From assembly GCA_958450325.1 (NCBI GenBank), contig OY288239.1:60345049-60409048 (forward strand): 64,000 bases of DNA, in the 5' to 3' direction. Positions 32,444 to 43,489 of this stretch are shown here, in pieces (position 1 is the first letter of the stretch; each line of letters opens with the position of its first letter). Position numbers and translations under genes: made by a program. This stretch comes from Agrostemma githago. Lineage: Eukaryota > Streptophyta > Magnoliopsida > Caryophyllales > Caryophyllaceae. Below the pieces are notes generated by a model. The model was not told where the DNA came from and did no database searches. It saw nothing but the letters and a program-made list of their open reading frames with translations.

Positions 32444-32698
32444 ATTTTTTTCGCGATTTTCTGGGTTTTTGTAGCGATTTTTCAAGGGTCGTTTTCAGGC
32501 TTGAATTTCATATTTTGGCTTAGTTTTGTCTCAGATTTCTGCTATTACTTAATTTCCTTACCCAAATTAATTGATTTCTTTCACATTATCGTGTTTTTAC
32601 CCAAATTTCAGTTATGGAATTAGGGTTTTGATTTCGATTGATTTGGGGGTTTTTGTTTGAGTAGTACACTAGTCTGATTTTTGCTATTTCAGGTCAAA

Positions 32699-34107
32699 AT
32701 GGATGCAAGAAAAAGACAACGTCAGGGAAGCACAAGGCGTCGGGTCGACATTAGCCGGGAATCAGCACCGACTCAGGATCTCGTCCCATATTCCGATCAG
32801 AGCATACCGGAATACCTCGACATTCGGTTTACCTCGGAAGATCAGAGGGAGCGCTTCGTCCGGTTGGCAGCTCTTAAGGTAACCCCAACACGGTTTCTAG
32901 ACCGTGAGGTCTTGGGCAGGTTGGGCATTTATCATACTGTTGTTGACTTACTGAATGGTACTGGTATGAGTGAGCTTATTTATATGCTTGAATTCACATA
33001 TAAGGGTCTGACTCTAGAGTTTTTTAGTAGTTTTAATTTTTTTAGTGACATGAATTGGGACACACCATGCATATTTTTTAGACTCTTTAACACGAATTTT
33101 TCTACGACCGTTCGCGAGTTCGGTCAACTTTTGGGTGTCACTAGTGAAGGGGACTCAATACATCCCCCTCTCCGTGTAACCTACGAAATCTGGTCTTATA
33201 TTTCTGATCGTAATACGGGTCGTAAGCGGGGCAACGAAGTCCACCACCCGGCCATCCAATACTGGCTTCGTCTGATAGGGTGCACCATTTACGGACGTAC
33301 AGAGCCGAACAATGTTAATGCTGATGAGTTGGAAAGTCAAGCCGGCTATCTTAACATCGATAGCAAGCGGCCATATGTCTTGAATATGGCCGCCCTTGTT
33401 GCCCACCATTTCCAACATATCGGAAATGGGCTTATAGCTGTCATTCATTATGGGGGTCTCGTTTCTCACATCGGTCGTAGACTATTTCCGTACTTCCCGT
33501 CCAGGAAGGAACCTATAGGACACGATCTTCCACCTGTCGCGTGACTCGTTAGTCGCCTTTTGAACTTTTCTGTCCTTAGGGGTCTTCATTGGCTAGGTCC
33601 AGATTTGCGTTGGCGCATAGCGAAAGATGACTCGGTTATTCTCCCTTACAATCTACCACCTCTCACCCCTTTCCCCCCAGCTCCCCTTTAGTCCTGACTT
33701 GGACCCTCCACCATATCCCTCCTATTTGTTACCACTTAGGAGGGATCTCCAGACCGCTACACATACACTTCACACCCAAGACGGGCAAACCGTCTTGACC
33801 TTCTCGACAATCTCGAGGAGGTGGTGGCCGATCGACTAGTCGTGCGTCACATACACCATCTTTAGCGGCTGGACCTTCGGGCCCACCACCACGTCCCCCT
33901 TATGCATTCCCATATAATGATTATTCTAATGTGCCTGCATTTCCTGCCAACTTCGTGCCTCCTCCACCATATGTTCCACCTGCGGTCGTCAACCAAGCGG
34001 CGGTCCCTGGAATGCTTAATGAGTTGTGCCACCGGATTGCCACGTTACAGCTAAATCAGGCACTTTCCGACTTTACCTTTTACGACAATTCAGTGCTGCT
34101 CGGCTAG
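32699..34107 (+). pseudogene. Element A Athila ORF-1-like (env-position) protein
   Basis: The frame from ATG 32699 to TGA 33542-33544 encodes 281 residues. It has a basic start (MDARKRQRQGSTRRR), then LDREVLGRLGIYHTVVDLLN, CIFFRLFNTNFSTTVREFGQLLGV, PAIQYWLRLIGCTIYGRTEPN and GLIAVIHYGGLVSHIGRRL. This order matches the Arabidopsis retrotransposon ORF-1 (Athila) family. After the stop the same frame continues (LRWRIAKDDSVILPYNLPPL), then shifts into a proline-rich region and ends near 34107 (LNQALSDFTFYDNSV). A further acidic stretch (NEEGDNEEVDDGDGDDD) precedes 34275. It lies between protease and 3' LTR, where Athila elements have their env-like gene. I see no signal peptide or membrane helix, so I would not call it an envelope. 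Confidence 0.8.
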
Positions 34108-35745
34108 ATCCCTCCTATAGCTTGGCACCCGACTGACTACACCTATCCCGAGGAAGGCTATGGTAACAATGACGGGAATGAGGAGGGTGATAACGAGGAG
34201 GTAGATGACGGCGATGGGGATGACGATAGTGGAAGTGGTAGTCAGGAGGAGAGCGGCGACGAGAGCTCCGATTAGGACGGTTTGGGGAGGTCTCCGCTTG
34301 TATATACATCTTGTAAGTAGTTCTTCTTTTTCTTTTTGCACTTCCATCGTTTTGCATTCCTTCCCCGTATTTATTGTTGCCTCTTATTGTTTGCTGTACA
34401 CAATGAGGGCATTGTGTGATTTGGTTTGGGGAGGGTATGCTTCTGTCTGTTTTCATCCATTTACATATTTCTTGCATTTCCGCATGCCTAAAAATAATCA
34501 AAAATATGTTTTGGCCTTTAGTCGAGTCTTAGTTCAGTCGGAATGCTATGTAGCGATGATGATAATGCTTCTATGTCTCCATTTAGTTGCTTATACTTGT
34601 GTGCCGTTAGAGTTTTTGTCCACAATCACATGCGATATTCTTGCATCTTTGGTTAACAGTACTGAACGAATAAACTTGACTCATTGTTGGCAAACTACTC
34701 AGATTTGTAAGGAATTATAGCCTTAAACTAATGATATTCATGATCAGTTTCATTTAGGTTGAGAGTAGTACTCCTTAAGAGACATGTAACATCAAATTGC
34801 ATAAGCATGACATTCGTCTCTAGGTACCTGTATGCATTTGACTCGTGGTTTTGACACGTGCAAAAAAGGCAAATCCTTTCTTTTATTTTAATTCCCATGA
34901 GCCTCACATAGCCAAATTAACTACATGCCATATATTGGCTACCCTAGTCAAGCTGGTAGATTAGTTGGACAGAATTGTTTTTTTCGGGTTAATTTAGTTA
35001 TCATGATGATAAAAGAAAAAGGGAATTGAGAAAAAAAATGAAAAGAAAAAAAATTCAATGAAAAAAAAAATTGAATGAAAAAAAAGAAGAAAAGAAAAAA
35101 AAAGAGAAGTGAAACTAGAAGAAGAATGTGTTTTTGTTATGAGAAAAGAATTGATCTCTCTAATTTCATAGTATTAGTGGGAAGCGGTTTTGATATGGCG
35201 CTTGTTGCTATGCCTAATTTCTTCGACTGGAGTTTGGTGAGAACAGAATATTTACTATTGATGGTGTAAGGAATACTAGCTTGGCTTTTACCTCCTCATA
35301 TCCATATCGTTTTGCCCCTTCTTACCCGATTAGCCTCACTTTATACCATATGTAAGTCCTTGGCACATGTCTTTTCCCGATAGAATGCGTATGTACGGTT
35401 ATTAGAGATTGATTTCATGTTAGATTGCATGCATGTTCTTGTAGGTCGTAGTTTAGGTGAGTGTTTTGTCTTTCCGTTTTTACATAAACTCACAATATCA
35501 CCCCTTTTGTGTGATGAGCAATCCGTGAGAGTCCGACATAGACGAGTCTTGCAAGGTTGAAGGTTCAGTATTTTTGTCATTGGTCAAGCTTATTGTATGT
35601 GGTTGTTAACATTAATTTTAATTGTTGCGCATTGGTTTGGGTAACTTTGGAGCATACTCCGCTATGAGTTATATACATTCCATTACGATTGAGTTATAGT
35701 TTTGTGCTTGCTTGAGGACAAGCAAGGGTTTGGTTTGGGGAGATT
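34108..35745 (+). other. Element A 3' untranslated region and polypurine tract
   Basis: No gene. Landmarks are an Athila-style AATGAGGGCATTGTGTGATT followed by GGTTTGGGGAGGG (34402-34436), an A-rich tract at 35025-35105, CTTGAGGACAAGCAAGGGTT (35711-35730) and the polypurine tract GTTTGGGGAGATT at 35733-35745 just before the 3' LTR. Confidence 0.8.
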
Positions 35746-36980
35746 TGATGCGCGTATTTTATATATACTTTTTATGCTCTTATTACGCGCATTCCCGTGT
35801 TTATTGAATAGTGAAAACTATTATTTTGCCCCGAATTGGCTACTTTGTGGTATATTTTGTCTTATTGCAGGAACGGAAGCCACAGGAGCTAAAACGAACC
35901 AAAACCGAGCCAAAATGAAGCTGGAAAGAGATGATCGCTGAACTGGGTGATAGTCGACCGACTATGGGAATAGTCGGCCGACCATGGCGATAGTCGACCG
36001 ACACTTATTTTAGTCGGTCGACTATTCTAGAGTCTGCAGAAGATCAAATAAGTGAATGATTAGTCGACCGACTATTAAAATAGTCGGCCGACTATTTCCT
36101 GGCCCGCGGGCAGTTTAGTATTCAGCAAGAAGTTTCCTAAACAGTTTTAACTCATTCTAAGTTGTATAAATAGGTCCTTTCAGCCACTTTTATTGATACC
36201 TCTGGACTTCACTACTTCTCTTTAGACTTTTCTACTTTTTACTTCTAGACTCCTCCTTAAAACTCCTCTTTAGATCTCTTCTCCTTAGAATTACTTCTAG
36301 TTTTATTTCTTCCTTTAAAACTCGGTTATTGTAAGATTGCAAGATTCTAATCGCCTTCATTCTTCTTGGTAATTTAATCTAATCCTTCTTCCTTCTTCTT
36401 CGTCTTTGATTATTCTTCTTCTTCATACTTAATTATTCTTAATCCTTGTTTATGCTTGTCGTAATTTTATGCGCATGGTTGATTAATTGAATTCAGTAAA
36501 CTTGAACCTAAGATCGGAAGCCTGGTAAAAGTTAGACCTGCTACAACACATTAGTTTGCCCTAATAAGATCGAAAGCCTTTAGACGCATGCTAGGGTGAA
36601 TAGCGGACCGGAAGGACCTTTTCATTACCCCTTAGACCAATATCTGCGACAGACCTGTGACTTAGACCGTGACCATATGAGATTCATAGTGAACCGACAA
36701 TCCTAGTTTTCTCTCTATATTAATTTGTCTTAATTCATCCTATTTATTTTATTTTAGTTATTTTATTTATTTTAGTTATTTCTTCTCCTTTAATTTTCTC
36801 TTCCTTCACTACGTTATTTTAGTCAAACACAAACAAAACCCCCGATTTGGTTACTAAGATAGACTTTAATTGCGAGTAGGATTTATTTGTCTCCCTGTGA
36901 AATCGATCCCGACTTCCCTAGCTATATTTTTAGTTGGACCTTAGTTGGTTATTTTTTATAGGTACACGACTAGCTTATCA
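35746..36980 (+). repeat. Element A 3' LTR
   Basis: The partner of 17541-18949. The motif cluster (35950-36095) and TATA box (36165-36172) are retained. It lacks the segment equivalent to about 18262-18455 (joined near 36470) and has a small local TTTATTTTAGTTA expansion near 36755. Confidence 0.95.
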
Positions 36981-37447
36981 ATTAATGCTAACCCGGATAA
37001 GTTATGGGTAAAATGGGTTCATCACACTTATATAAAAAACAATACCTGGCGTGACTATAAGCCGATCCAGAACTCGAGTTGGAGCTGTAGAAAAATATGC
37101 CAGGTTAAGTAGTTGTTACAGCCGCGTATGAGTTTGAATTGATATCCTTGTGGTTGAATCCTAATGACCTGAGCAACCAATGGAGAATGAAAATTAGAGG
37201 CAGCAATTTTAGGAAGGCGATCATCAATAGCGTTATTAATGCAATTGTATACCATGTGTGGAGACAAAGAAACCAAAGCAGGATTGCAAATACTATCTCA
37301 AGACCCGAAGTAGTTGGTAATTTAGTTAAAAAAGCACTTACAATGTACTATGCTAGCCTTAAGAAAAGAAAGATTTCTACGAGAGATTCTAACCACGTAA
37401 CTAGACTAACGAACTGATGTAAATCATTTTTTGATCTATACATAATT
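36981..37447 (+). pseudogene. LINE ORF2 C-terminal end
   Basis: The LINE resumes after element A: NPDKLWVKWVHHTYIKNN and WSCRKICQVK belong to the zf-RVT region near the end of plant LINE ORF2. A break or deletion follows near 37110. The last frame (37139-37417) reads through FRKAIINSVINAIVYHVWRQRN and ends LTN-stop, the usual LINE C-terminus. The 30 bases after it are 3' UTR. Confidence 0.88.
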
Positions 37448-37482
37448 ACCTTTAACAAAAAAAGAAAAAAGAAAAAAGAAAC
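37448..37482 (+). other. LINE 3' A-rich tail
   Basis: ATAATTACCTTTAAC is followed by runs of AAAAAAAGAAAAAAG. This A-rich tail marks the LINE 3' end, after which T1 LTR sequence resumes. Confidence 0.8.
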
Positions 37483-37819
37483 TTGTATCGTTGTTTGACT
37501 ACTTTGAAAGTCTATGATACCTCGTCCTGGCCTCAAATGTACTTGTCCAAAAATCGTCCAGGTTTATGATATGAATCGGTATATCGACCTAATGCGAGTA
37601 TCAGAGCATTCCACATTGCGGCGTCATTGTTGGGCCTCATGGACTATACGACGCTTGAATTGGCAACATTAGGTCTCGTATTAATTCGATTCTCAATGAC
37701 TCTTTATGCATGACGTTCGACTACAGAATCGACGTCAAAAGTTTAAGAGCAATGATTGTAAACGATGTCAAAAACATGCAACAAATGATCCCGCAATCGT
37801 GTCATACCCCCCAGGGATC

Positions 37820-37890
37820 AGGCGTACGGCATAGGGCGCCCTGATCCTCAGGCGCCTATGATGGCACGACTCAATATTGAGGCGCCACCT
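37820..37890. repeat. GGCGC motif cluster in the T1 LTR (downstream)
   Basis: GGCG steps lie at 37821, 37835, 37851 and 37881 (14, 16 and 30 bp). AGGGCGCCCT and AGGCGCCT are perfect palindromes. The cluster sits in the transcribed half of the LTR. Confidence 0.75.
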
Positions 37891-38749
37891 TCCTTGCACC
37901 ATGGTGGATTGTTATGCGGACTTTAGGCAGAGAGTTTCGTTGAACGAATCCGTTTGGAAAAGATCAATTCGAACTAAACCCTTTGCACTATTCAACATCG
38001 ACATTTTGACCAATGGTCCATGATGTGCGAATGGGCATCATGGGATGTTTACTCCGAATTGATAACGACTTGTCCTCATAGACATTAGGTTCTACATATC
38101 TCGACATTGTTATTTGATCATTGAGATCTACGATACCGATACCGTCAACGGATGCCCACTCGAGTCGTGTTAAAATTAATTTTAGTAATTATATATAAAC
38201 GGTAGTAATAATAAAAGGGTAAAAAGCGTTTTAAAGGTTTACTCGTGTTAAACAAATAAATACGCTAGGTGGGGTGGTAAGCGCCCGACGACGCGAGTGC
38301 GATACTCTTGTGTTCGGATTTCCTTATTTTGTCACCTTTGGTATTCGATACGTAAAAGGTCGAGTATTATAATGTTGAATAATGTTAGTAGTTAGAAGTT
38401 TAAGAACGAAACATAAATGTTAGGTGCAAATAACGAAAATGTTAGTATTGTTAAGTGCGATAATTAAAAGAGTTTAGAGTTTTGAAAAGGGATTTGGACA
38501 CTCTCAACCTACATGTCAAATGTTTCGAAATACGGGCTCTCGGAGTATCGACGTAGACATGGGGAGCACTTCGATGTATATAGAAAGAGTTAAGGTGTGT
38601 TTATTTGCGGCTTTGAATGTATGCGGGAAAGACAAAAGCTCTCGCACTTTGTTTTCTCAGATTTCCCAAAAAGTCCCCTTTAAATGGTGTATGAGGGGGT
38701 GTATATATAGAGTTGGCGAGTTTTGTGAAATGTTTCTGTTTTCAAAATT

Positions 38750-38790
38750 CAGGCGCGAAACTTGGGGCGCCTCGATCCTGAGGCGCGGGG
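38750..38790. promoter_or_regulatory. GGCGC motif cluster upstream of the T1 LTR TATA box
   Basis: CAGGCGCG, GGGGCGCC and AGGCGCGG have GGCGC at 38752, 38766 and 38782 (14 and 16 bp). It is about 42 bp upstream of the minus-strand TATA box at 38701-38710. It occupies the place where T2 has its CGRYCG cluster. Confidence 0.7.
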
Positions 38791-39310
38791 ATGCGAGCGG
38801 TTGAATTCGCACATATCAGAAGTTGCTCAACATACAAATTGATATTCGTGTTAAAGAAGGAAGTTTTGGATTCTATTTTCACTTGGTTTAATTCCATATT
38901 TGGACGCTTTTGTGGCTTATTTTGTTTTCGACTTTGATCGGGTTTGACTCGGTCGATAAAAATGGTTTTGCCCCCGATGGCGGTTTTGGCTCAAAGTAGC
39001 TTTGTTTTATTGGAAATGACTCACTGAGTCTGGATTTGAGGTCGGTTTTGAGATATTTGTACTCCGCTAAATACCTACATTGGATATTATTGATTTCGAG
39101 CCCGCTTTCAAAGTGTTGGGCGTACCTGAATATCATATTTTGAATGTAGCATTTAGGAAAGACGCCAACTCGGATTTTCCGTAGGGGCGTAAAAATTTTG
39201 ATATCTTGAAATGTTCGGGATGACTCGAATCCTGTACTGGGTTTAGAAACGTGCTAAGACATGGACTAGGCTTGTGCGCGTGGGCACGTGTACTGCTGCG
39301 ATCTGAGTGT

Positions 39311-39365
39311 CAGGCGCGGATGCCTTCGTGCCTTGGTTTTCAGGCGTGGGAGCCCATGCGCCCCG
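39311..39365 (+). promoter_or_regulatory. GGCGC motif cluster upstream of the T1 antisense gene
   Basis: Two 30-bp units, starting with CAGGCGCGGATGCC (39311) and CAGGCGTGGGAGCC (39341), each carry a GGCG step and a TGC(G)CC step. A weak TATA-like TTAAATA (39428-39434) lies 63 bp downstream and the start codon 93 bp further. The regions on either side (39111-39310 and 39366-39520) show no gene. Confidence 0.6.
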
Positions 39366-39520
39366 ACCTTTGATTTTTCCTTTTTTGCGGTGCGGCGCGA
39401 GTTCAAAGTGTTGTAGGTTTCTTGTGCTTAAATACGCAACCTTGTGCTTCATTCCTTTCATTCGTCTTCACATCATTCTCAAATTTCTCAAATTTTAAGA
39501 AAGAAATTGGAGCAATCGCT

Positions 39521-39697
39521 ATGGGTATCGAGAGTCTGTTAGTTTTGCTTCGTAATTGGTCTCGGATCTTTGTCGACGAGGAGAAGGTAGGGCTGAATCC
39601 GATGGGAATAACCCAATTACTGACTACTCGTAACCTGCAGGTAGACTTCAAATTTATTGATGAGTGCCTATGTAGACACCTAGATTCTGACCTGGTG
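39521..39697 (+). pseudogene. T1 antisense gene, 5' fragment (DUF7745/plant-mobile-domain-like)
   Basis: MGIESLLVLLRNWSRIF and PMGITQLLTTRNLQVDF match the start of the T2 antisense protein (MGIEHLTSMLFAWSQHF, QMGITSLFPLRRLVPDL) residue by residue in layout. After LDSDLVAAG the sequence passes into T3 LTR sequence, so only about 59 codons survive. It shows that the antisense gene is a regular part of these Tat elements. Confidence 0.75.
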
Positions 39698-41466
39698 GCT
39701 GCAGGAGTGCCCGACAAACACCTGATGACGATCGGACTGCAACGCTACGCGAGATTATGATGGTTTAGATGGGTTTTCTATAAAACGGATCAAATAATTA
39801 CTCGGAAAAATTAATTCAACATCAAGACGGTCTTAGTCGTGTCATTACGGTTGCGTCGACACTAATTAGAGTCAATTTCGACACTGGGGCTCCGAATCGG
39901 TCCCAAAATACACAAAGTCAAACCCGAGTCAGCACGTCGGGCCGAGCGAACCTCGAGACACGCGCTCGAAGCTCACTCAGCGCTCGACGCGCTAGGTAAG
40001 TCCAATATACGCATCTTCTTCATTTTTGAAAGTTTCAAAATCGGATCTTCAAAAGTAGAATCGCCCCACACCAGGAGACCGAGTTCCCCAACGCAAGACA
40101 CCAGGCGCCTCAGTCTTGGTGCGCTGGACTCCAAGCGTCCGAAAGGTCGATTTGAACTGCACGAACAACTATAAATACCCCTCTCATTCCGCTCATTTGA
40201 AAGACACAACTCAAGTTCAATTCTCTTCCCCTCTTACTCTTTACGAGCTTCTCTTTAACTTAGGTCGCACTCTGACTCTAAGTATGATCCACTCGATCGT
40301 TTATCCTGATACGCGAATCGACACCACTCCTCGTAGTTCCTCGGGTTCCTTACTCGATAAGAACGAAAAGGGGCACCCGTGCTCGACTAGCCACCTTCAG
40401 ATACAGTAGCGAAGCTCTGACGGATTCACCGTAGAAAAAAGCTAAGAGGATCCACCTCGAAGTCGTATCGTCACTAGGTTGTCATCTAATCAAAACTTTA
40501 CATTCCATATCTTTATTTATGCACTTCGATAACATCGAGTCCAACTAGTATGAACACTAGGTCCGTGGCACGTTATAAACATACATAACGTCCCCAACTT
40601 CAACCATAAACAATAAAACATCCTAACTAAACCTGAGTAGTTTCGAGATCCGTTCTCAATCATCTACACATCGTGTCTAGTTTAGTGTTCACTTCGAGGG
40701 TGCAAGTCCTCACTACGTGATTTACTTACATTTCGCATTTACCCCTTTCGTATGATTTACCGCTTTTAGGACCTTATAATCGCATGCTAAATCACCTAAT
40801 ACGGAATTCAAAACGTAAACAAGCTAAAACTGAATAAAGCGGTGGTCGGGTTCCATATTAATCCCGATGCTCACCTCTCACATGTGGATTCAACGCATCG
40901 CTATTAATACCGTACCGACGCACCTTATGCAGAATACCAGGTAAGGTATACCACCAGAAATGACCAATATACGTATTATCACGTTAAAAGTGATTTGCTA
41001 ATACGTATAATACTTAGTACTCTCTACTGTCCAACGTGCCTCTTTTCATGGCCTGCTTGTTACGTGAAATCGCATGTAAAGAATGTAAACATACCTGCTT
41101 CGGCAATAAAGCTTACTTGTGCTTAAACAACCAACGTAGCAAAGACATAGGGTTAAAACAACGGATGTTATCGCACTTCCGCCACATTTAAGGAACAAAG
41201 TTATCAGCCCACCGATTGATTAGTAGAGGCCGCTATGTGCGGGCGGGATTCGGTGTCGATGTCTATCGGATGTTGACTTCCCAATACGTACCCACACCCC
41301 TTACTCAGAATTGACGGTCTCTGGATGTCCGAAACCATTGACAATGAGAGTCATTCCAGGCATGGAGTGCTTAAGGGTACAAGTCTTTATCTTTAGGTCC
41401 CCGTGCCACTCAACTTTGAACCGGCTAAGGAAAAAAGTTGACTTGAACGATTTCCGAGTTCCCATA
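39698..41466 (+). mobile_element. T3 LTR (Tat-type, plus orientation, 5' end truncated)
   Basis: It is the inverse of the T1 and T2 LTRs. GCCCGACAAACACCTGATGA at 39703 matches the T2 LTR start read on the minus strand, and the segment 41220-41440 (GGCCGCTATGTGCGGGCGGG and on) matches 44640-44400 inverted. The true LTR start is missing. It contains a GGCGC cluster at 40101-40139 and a TATA box at 40170-40177. The right edge is inferred from the primer binding site. No gene is present. Confidence 0.75.
40101..40177 (+). promoter_or_regulatory. T3 LTR promoter: GGCGC cluster plus TATA box
   Basis: CCAGGCGCCT, GGTGCGCTGG and AAGCGTCC have GCG steps at 40105, 40121 and 40135 (16 and 14 bp, the mirror of the T1 order, as expected for opposite orientation). 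TATAAATA at 40170-40177 follows within 40 bp. Confidence 0.75.
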
Positions 41467-41476
41467 ATTAACTCGG

Positions 41477-41486
41477 TGGTGACTCC
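41477..41486 (+). other. Primer binding site of T3
   Basis: TGGTGACTCC, one base from TGGCGACTCC in T2 and the tRNA-Arg-type site known from Ogre/Tat elements. It supports the plus orientation of T3. Confidence 0.65.
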
Positions 41487-43489
41487 ACAAATTGGCAAGG
41501 AATTCGGTTCACTAAAAAGGTCGTCTTACCAAACATATCGGCCTTTAAACACTTACAACCACGTCTCGATCGATTCTAACGGAAAGACGGATGTCCGCAT
41601 CCGTCTAGTACTATCTGAATCGTCAACCAAATTGAGGTCCGACACATCGCCCTGTACGCGAGATCGGACCAGCCCCGGGACGTACATGGCCGCGTGGGTG
41701 GCCGCTGCGAAAACCAGAGGTCCCGCGCGGGGGATTGGTCGGTGCGGACGGGCATCCACAGTTTGGCGATTCCGCTGGGCATTTGGAAATAAGTTTCCAG
41801 CGGTGGTGTAACTCGAACGGGGTCGGTGAAGCTCATTTCCTAGTTCCATTTTTATGGTCACTACAGGTTTCGGCCCTAAAAAGCCCACCCTAACCAATAT
41901 TAGGACCAATCGACCTCTTCGCGGTAAGATCCTCACGGACACGCGGAGAGACCCTTCATTTGACGTTCCGGCCGTCTAAGGTAGCCATGCATTCTGTGGA
42001 TGTACCAAACGAGTGGTGCTGAGTAAACGGGATGACACTCACCTCCCCCGGTGACCTGTCGTCACCTAAGCAAAGATACTCGTGGACGGTAGCCTACCCT
42101 AACCAACCCTTGTCTGCATCCTACATGAGTGTATGCATTCCTAGTTATGTGTAGCGTGTTTGACAACCCGAATAAAACATTAAAATCTGGATTCAACCAC
42201 GATAGCATATTCAACCGCACCCAACTCCGTTTTCAAAAAAGGACATCGTCTTTTCAAAATCACCCTTTTAAACGCCGTTACTCCGGCCAAAATCAAACTT
42301 ATTTTTTTAAAAAGGCACTTCAGCGCCATCACCATGGCCAATTTTTCACCCATCACTTTCAAAAGACACTTTTGGTGCCATTACTTTGGCCAAAATAAAA
42401 CTCCTCATTTTCAAAAAAGAACCATACCGTTATTATTACCAAACTCCCAAGCAATGGGATCAAGGTACCTCATACGGTCACATTTTTCTTTTTCAAAACA
42501 TTCCTGCACACACCCTTAAATTACTATCGCCAAATTCCCAACCAATGGGATTAAGGCACCTAATATTGTTACATTTTATTCTTTTCAAAACGTTTTTTTG
42601 CACATACCGTTAACATTACCCAAAACTTCAATTAATGAAGTTGAGGAATGTAAATCACGGTTATACTCGCAGAGCACTACACACATACTGTCACCACCGT
42701 CGAAATTCCAATCAATGGAAACGACAAATATGGTCGCACGTTTTAAAAGTTTTTCTAAAAGCACTATCACCACCAAAATCCATAATAAGAACTTGGTCAC
42801 ATTTTCATACCACCGTCACGAGTATCGTGTTCTCTCACGAAACACTATTTACATTGCAAATTTTGAACTCCTAATTAATAGTAGTCTCGATGAAAAACGC
42901 GACGTCACGATTTTCAAAACCGGTGCTTCCACAACCGCGCTTTTAAAAAATCACAATTTACACTTTTGCTATCTTCAAATCCTCGACGCTCACGTAGCAA
43001 CCCTTTTCCACACACCCCAAGTGATGTCACTAAACCATCGTAGTTCCGATTGCACAAAGACTCCCACTTTCGAAAAATTTGCTTTCAAAATCCATCCATT
43101 TTCGAAAACATCAAAACCTTTTGATTCCTAGCCGGGATCGAGATCAACTCCTTACGTTGTACAACCGTCTGATTAACGGTCTGTGTTATTTACTAGGGTC
43201 ATCTCCGTTCGAGGTCTTATATTTTGGGTCGTCTTATCTCGAGAGTCCTCTTCCTCAAATCTCACACCGAGATCTGTGTCAAATCGTCTCGTTCTAGAGA
43301 TCAAAGTCTGTTAGGCGTTTTGCCAAACACACCAAAAGTCTAAAGCACCCAAGTCCCAAAACCGATGACCGCAAGCACGCGTGAATCAAGGGTCTCCTTT
43401 ATGTACCGCTCACCTACGAGCATTCCTCGAGTCTTTAAGTCATCTGTTGGATCTAGCCTCATCTTCGATTCTGTTCTGCAGATTAAAGG
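41487..43489 (+). other. T3 long 5' leader
   Basis: No gene: frames here lack start context and family motifs. From about 42190 to 42740 there is a degenerate repeat in which TTTTCAAAA-like tracts alternate with segments such as GCCATCACCATGGCCAA and GCCATTACTTTGGCCAA, roughly every 60-70 bp. Long leaders before gag are common in Tat/Ogre elements. Confidence 0.6.

Larger units (their letters stand above)
31697..32698 (+). other. Element A spacer and leader of the ORF-1 gene
   Basis: Non-coding. It begins with ACCGGGAGGCAACCCGGGTT (31737-31756), a perfect-arm block also seen after pol in Athila elements. It contains two motif clusters (31908-31986 and 32353-32443), a C/T-rich tract at 32100-32230, and a possible 3' splice site TGCTATTTCAG ending at 32692, six bases before the ORF-1 start codon. 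Expression from a spliced RNA is plausible. Confidence 0.65.
17541..36980 (+). mobile_element. Element A: non-autonomous Athila-like LTR retrotransposon
   Basis: A has LTRs at 17541-18949 and 35746-36980, a primer binding site, gag plus protease, an Athila ORF-1-like gene and a polypurine tract. It is split by element B (21472-31236). Without B and its duplication, A is about 9.7 kb. It inserted into LINE ORF2. Flanks are ATCAC and ATTAA, so the 5-bp target duplication is poor or mutated. There is no RT, RNase H or integrase, so it would depend on a helper. The two LTRs look a few percent or less different apart from one deletion of roughly 180-200 bp, suggesting a fairly recent insertion. 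Confidence 0.9.
12880..37482 (+). mobile_element. LINE (L1-clade non-LTR retrotransposon), split by later insertions
   Basis: It carries an ORF1 with DUF4283-like and CCHC parts, an ORF2 with endonuclease and reverse transcriptase, and an A-rich 3' tail at 37448-37482. It sits within the T1 LTR and is interrupted by a hAT-like element and by element A. All its reading frames are damaged. The 5' edge is uncertain (about 12.85-12.93 kb), and I could not identify a convincing target-site duplication. Confidence 0.9.
37483..39110 (-). mobile_element. T1 LTR, part 2 (promoter half)
   Basis: It continues the T1 LTR beyond the LINE. It parallels T2 LTR 45600-46750 in order: the AATGTTAGTA-rich stretch, GACACTCTCAACCTACATG, the TATA box, a motif cluster, GATCGGGTTTGACTCGGTCG, then ATATTATTGATTT. 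The minus-strand TATA box is CTATATATAC (38701-38710). GGCGC clusters are at 37820-37890 and 38750-38790. The right edge is unclear because the T2-type TGTAGACACCC terminus is not found. No gene is present. Confidence 0.75.

Noticed and set aside
41311..41942. Frames of 86-166 codons on both strands near the T3 LTR end
   Set aside because: They cross the LTR end and primer binding site, overlap on opposite strands and show no family motif.
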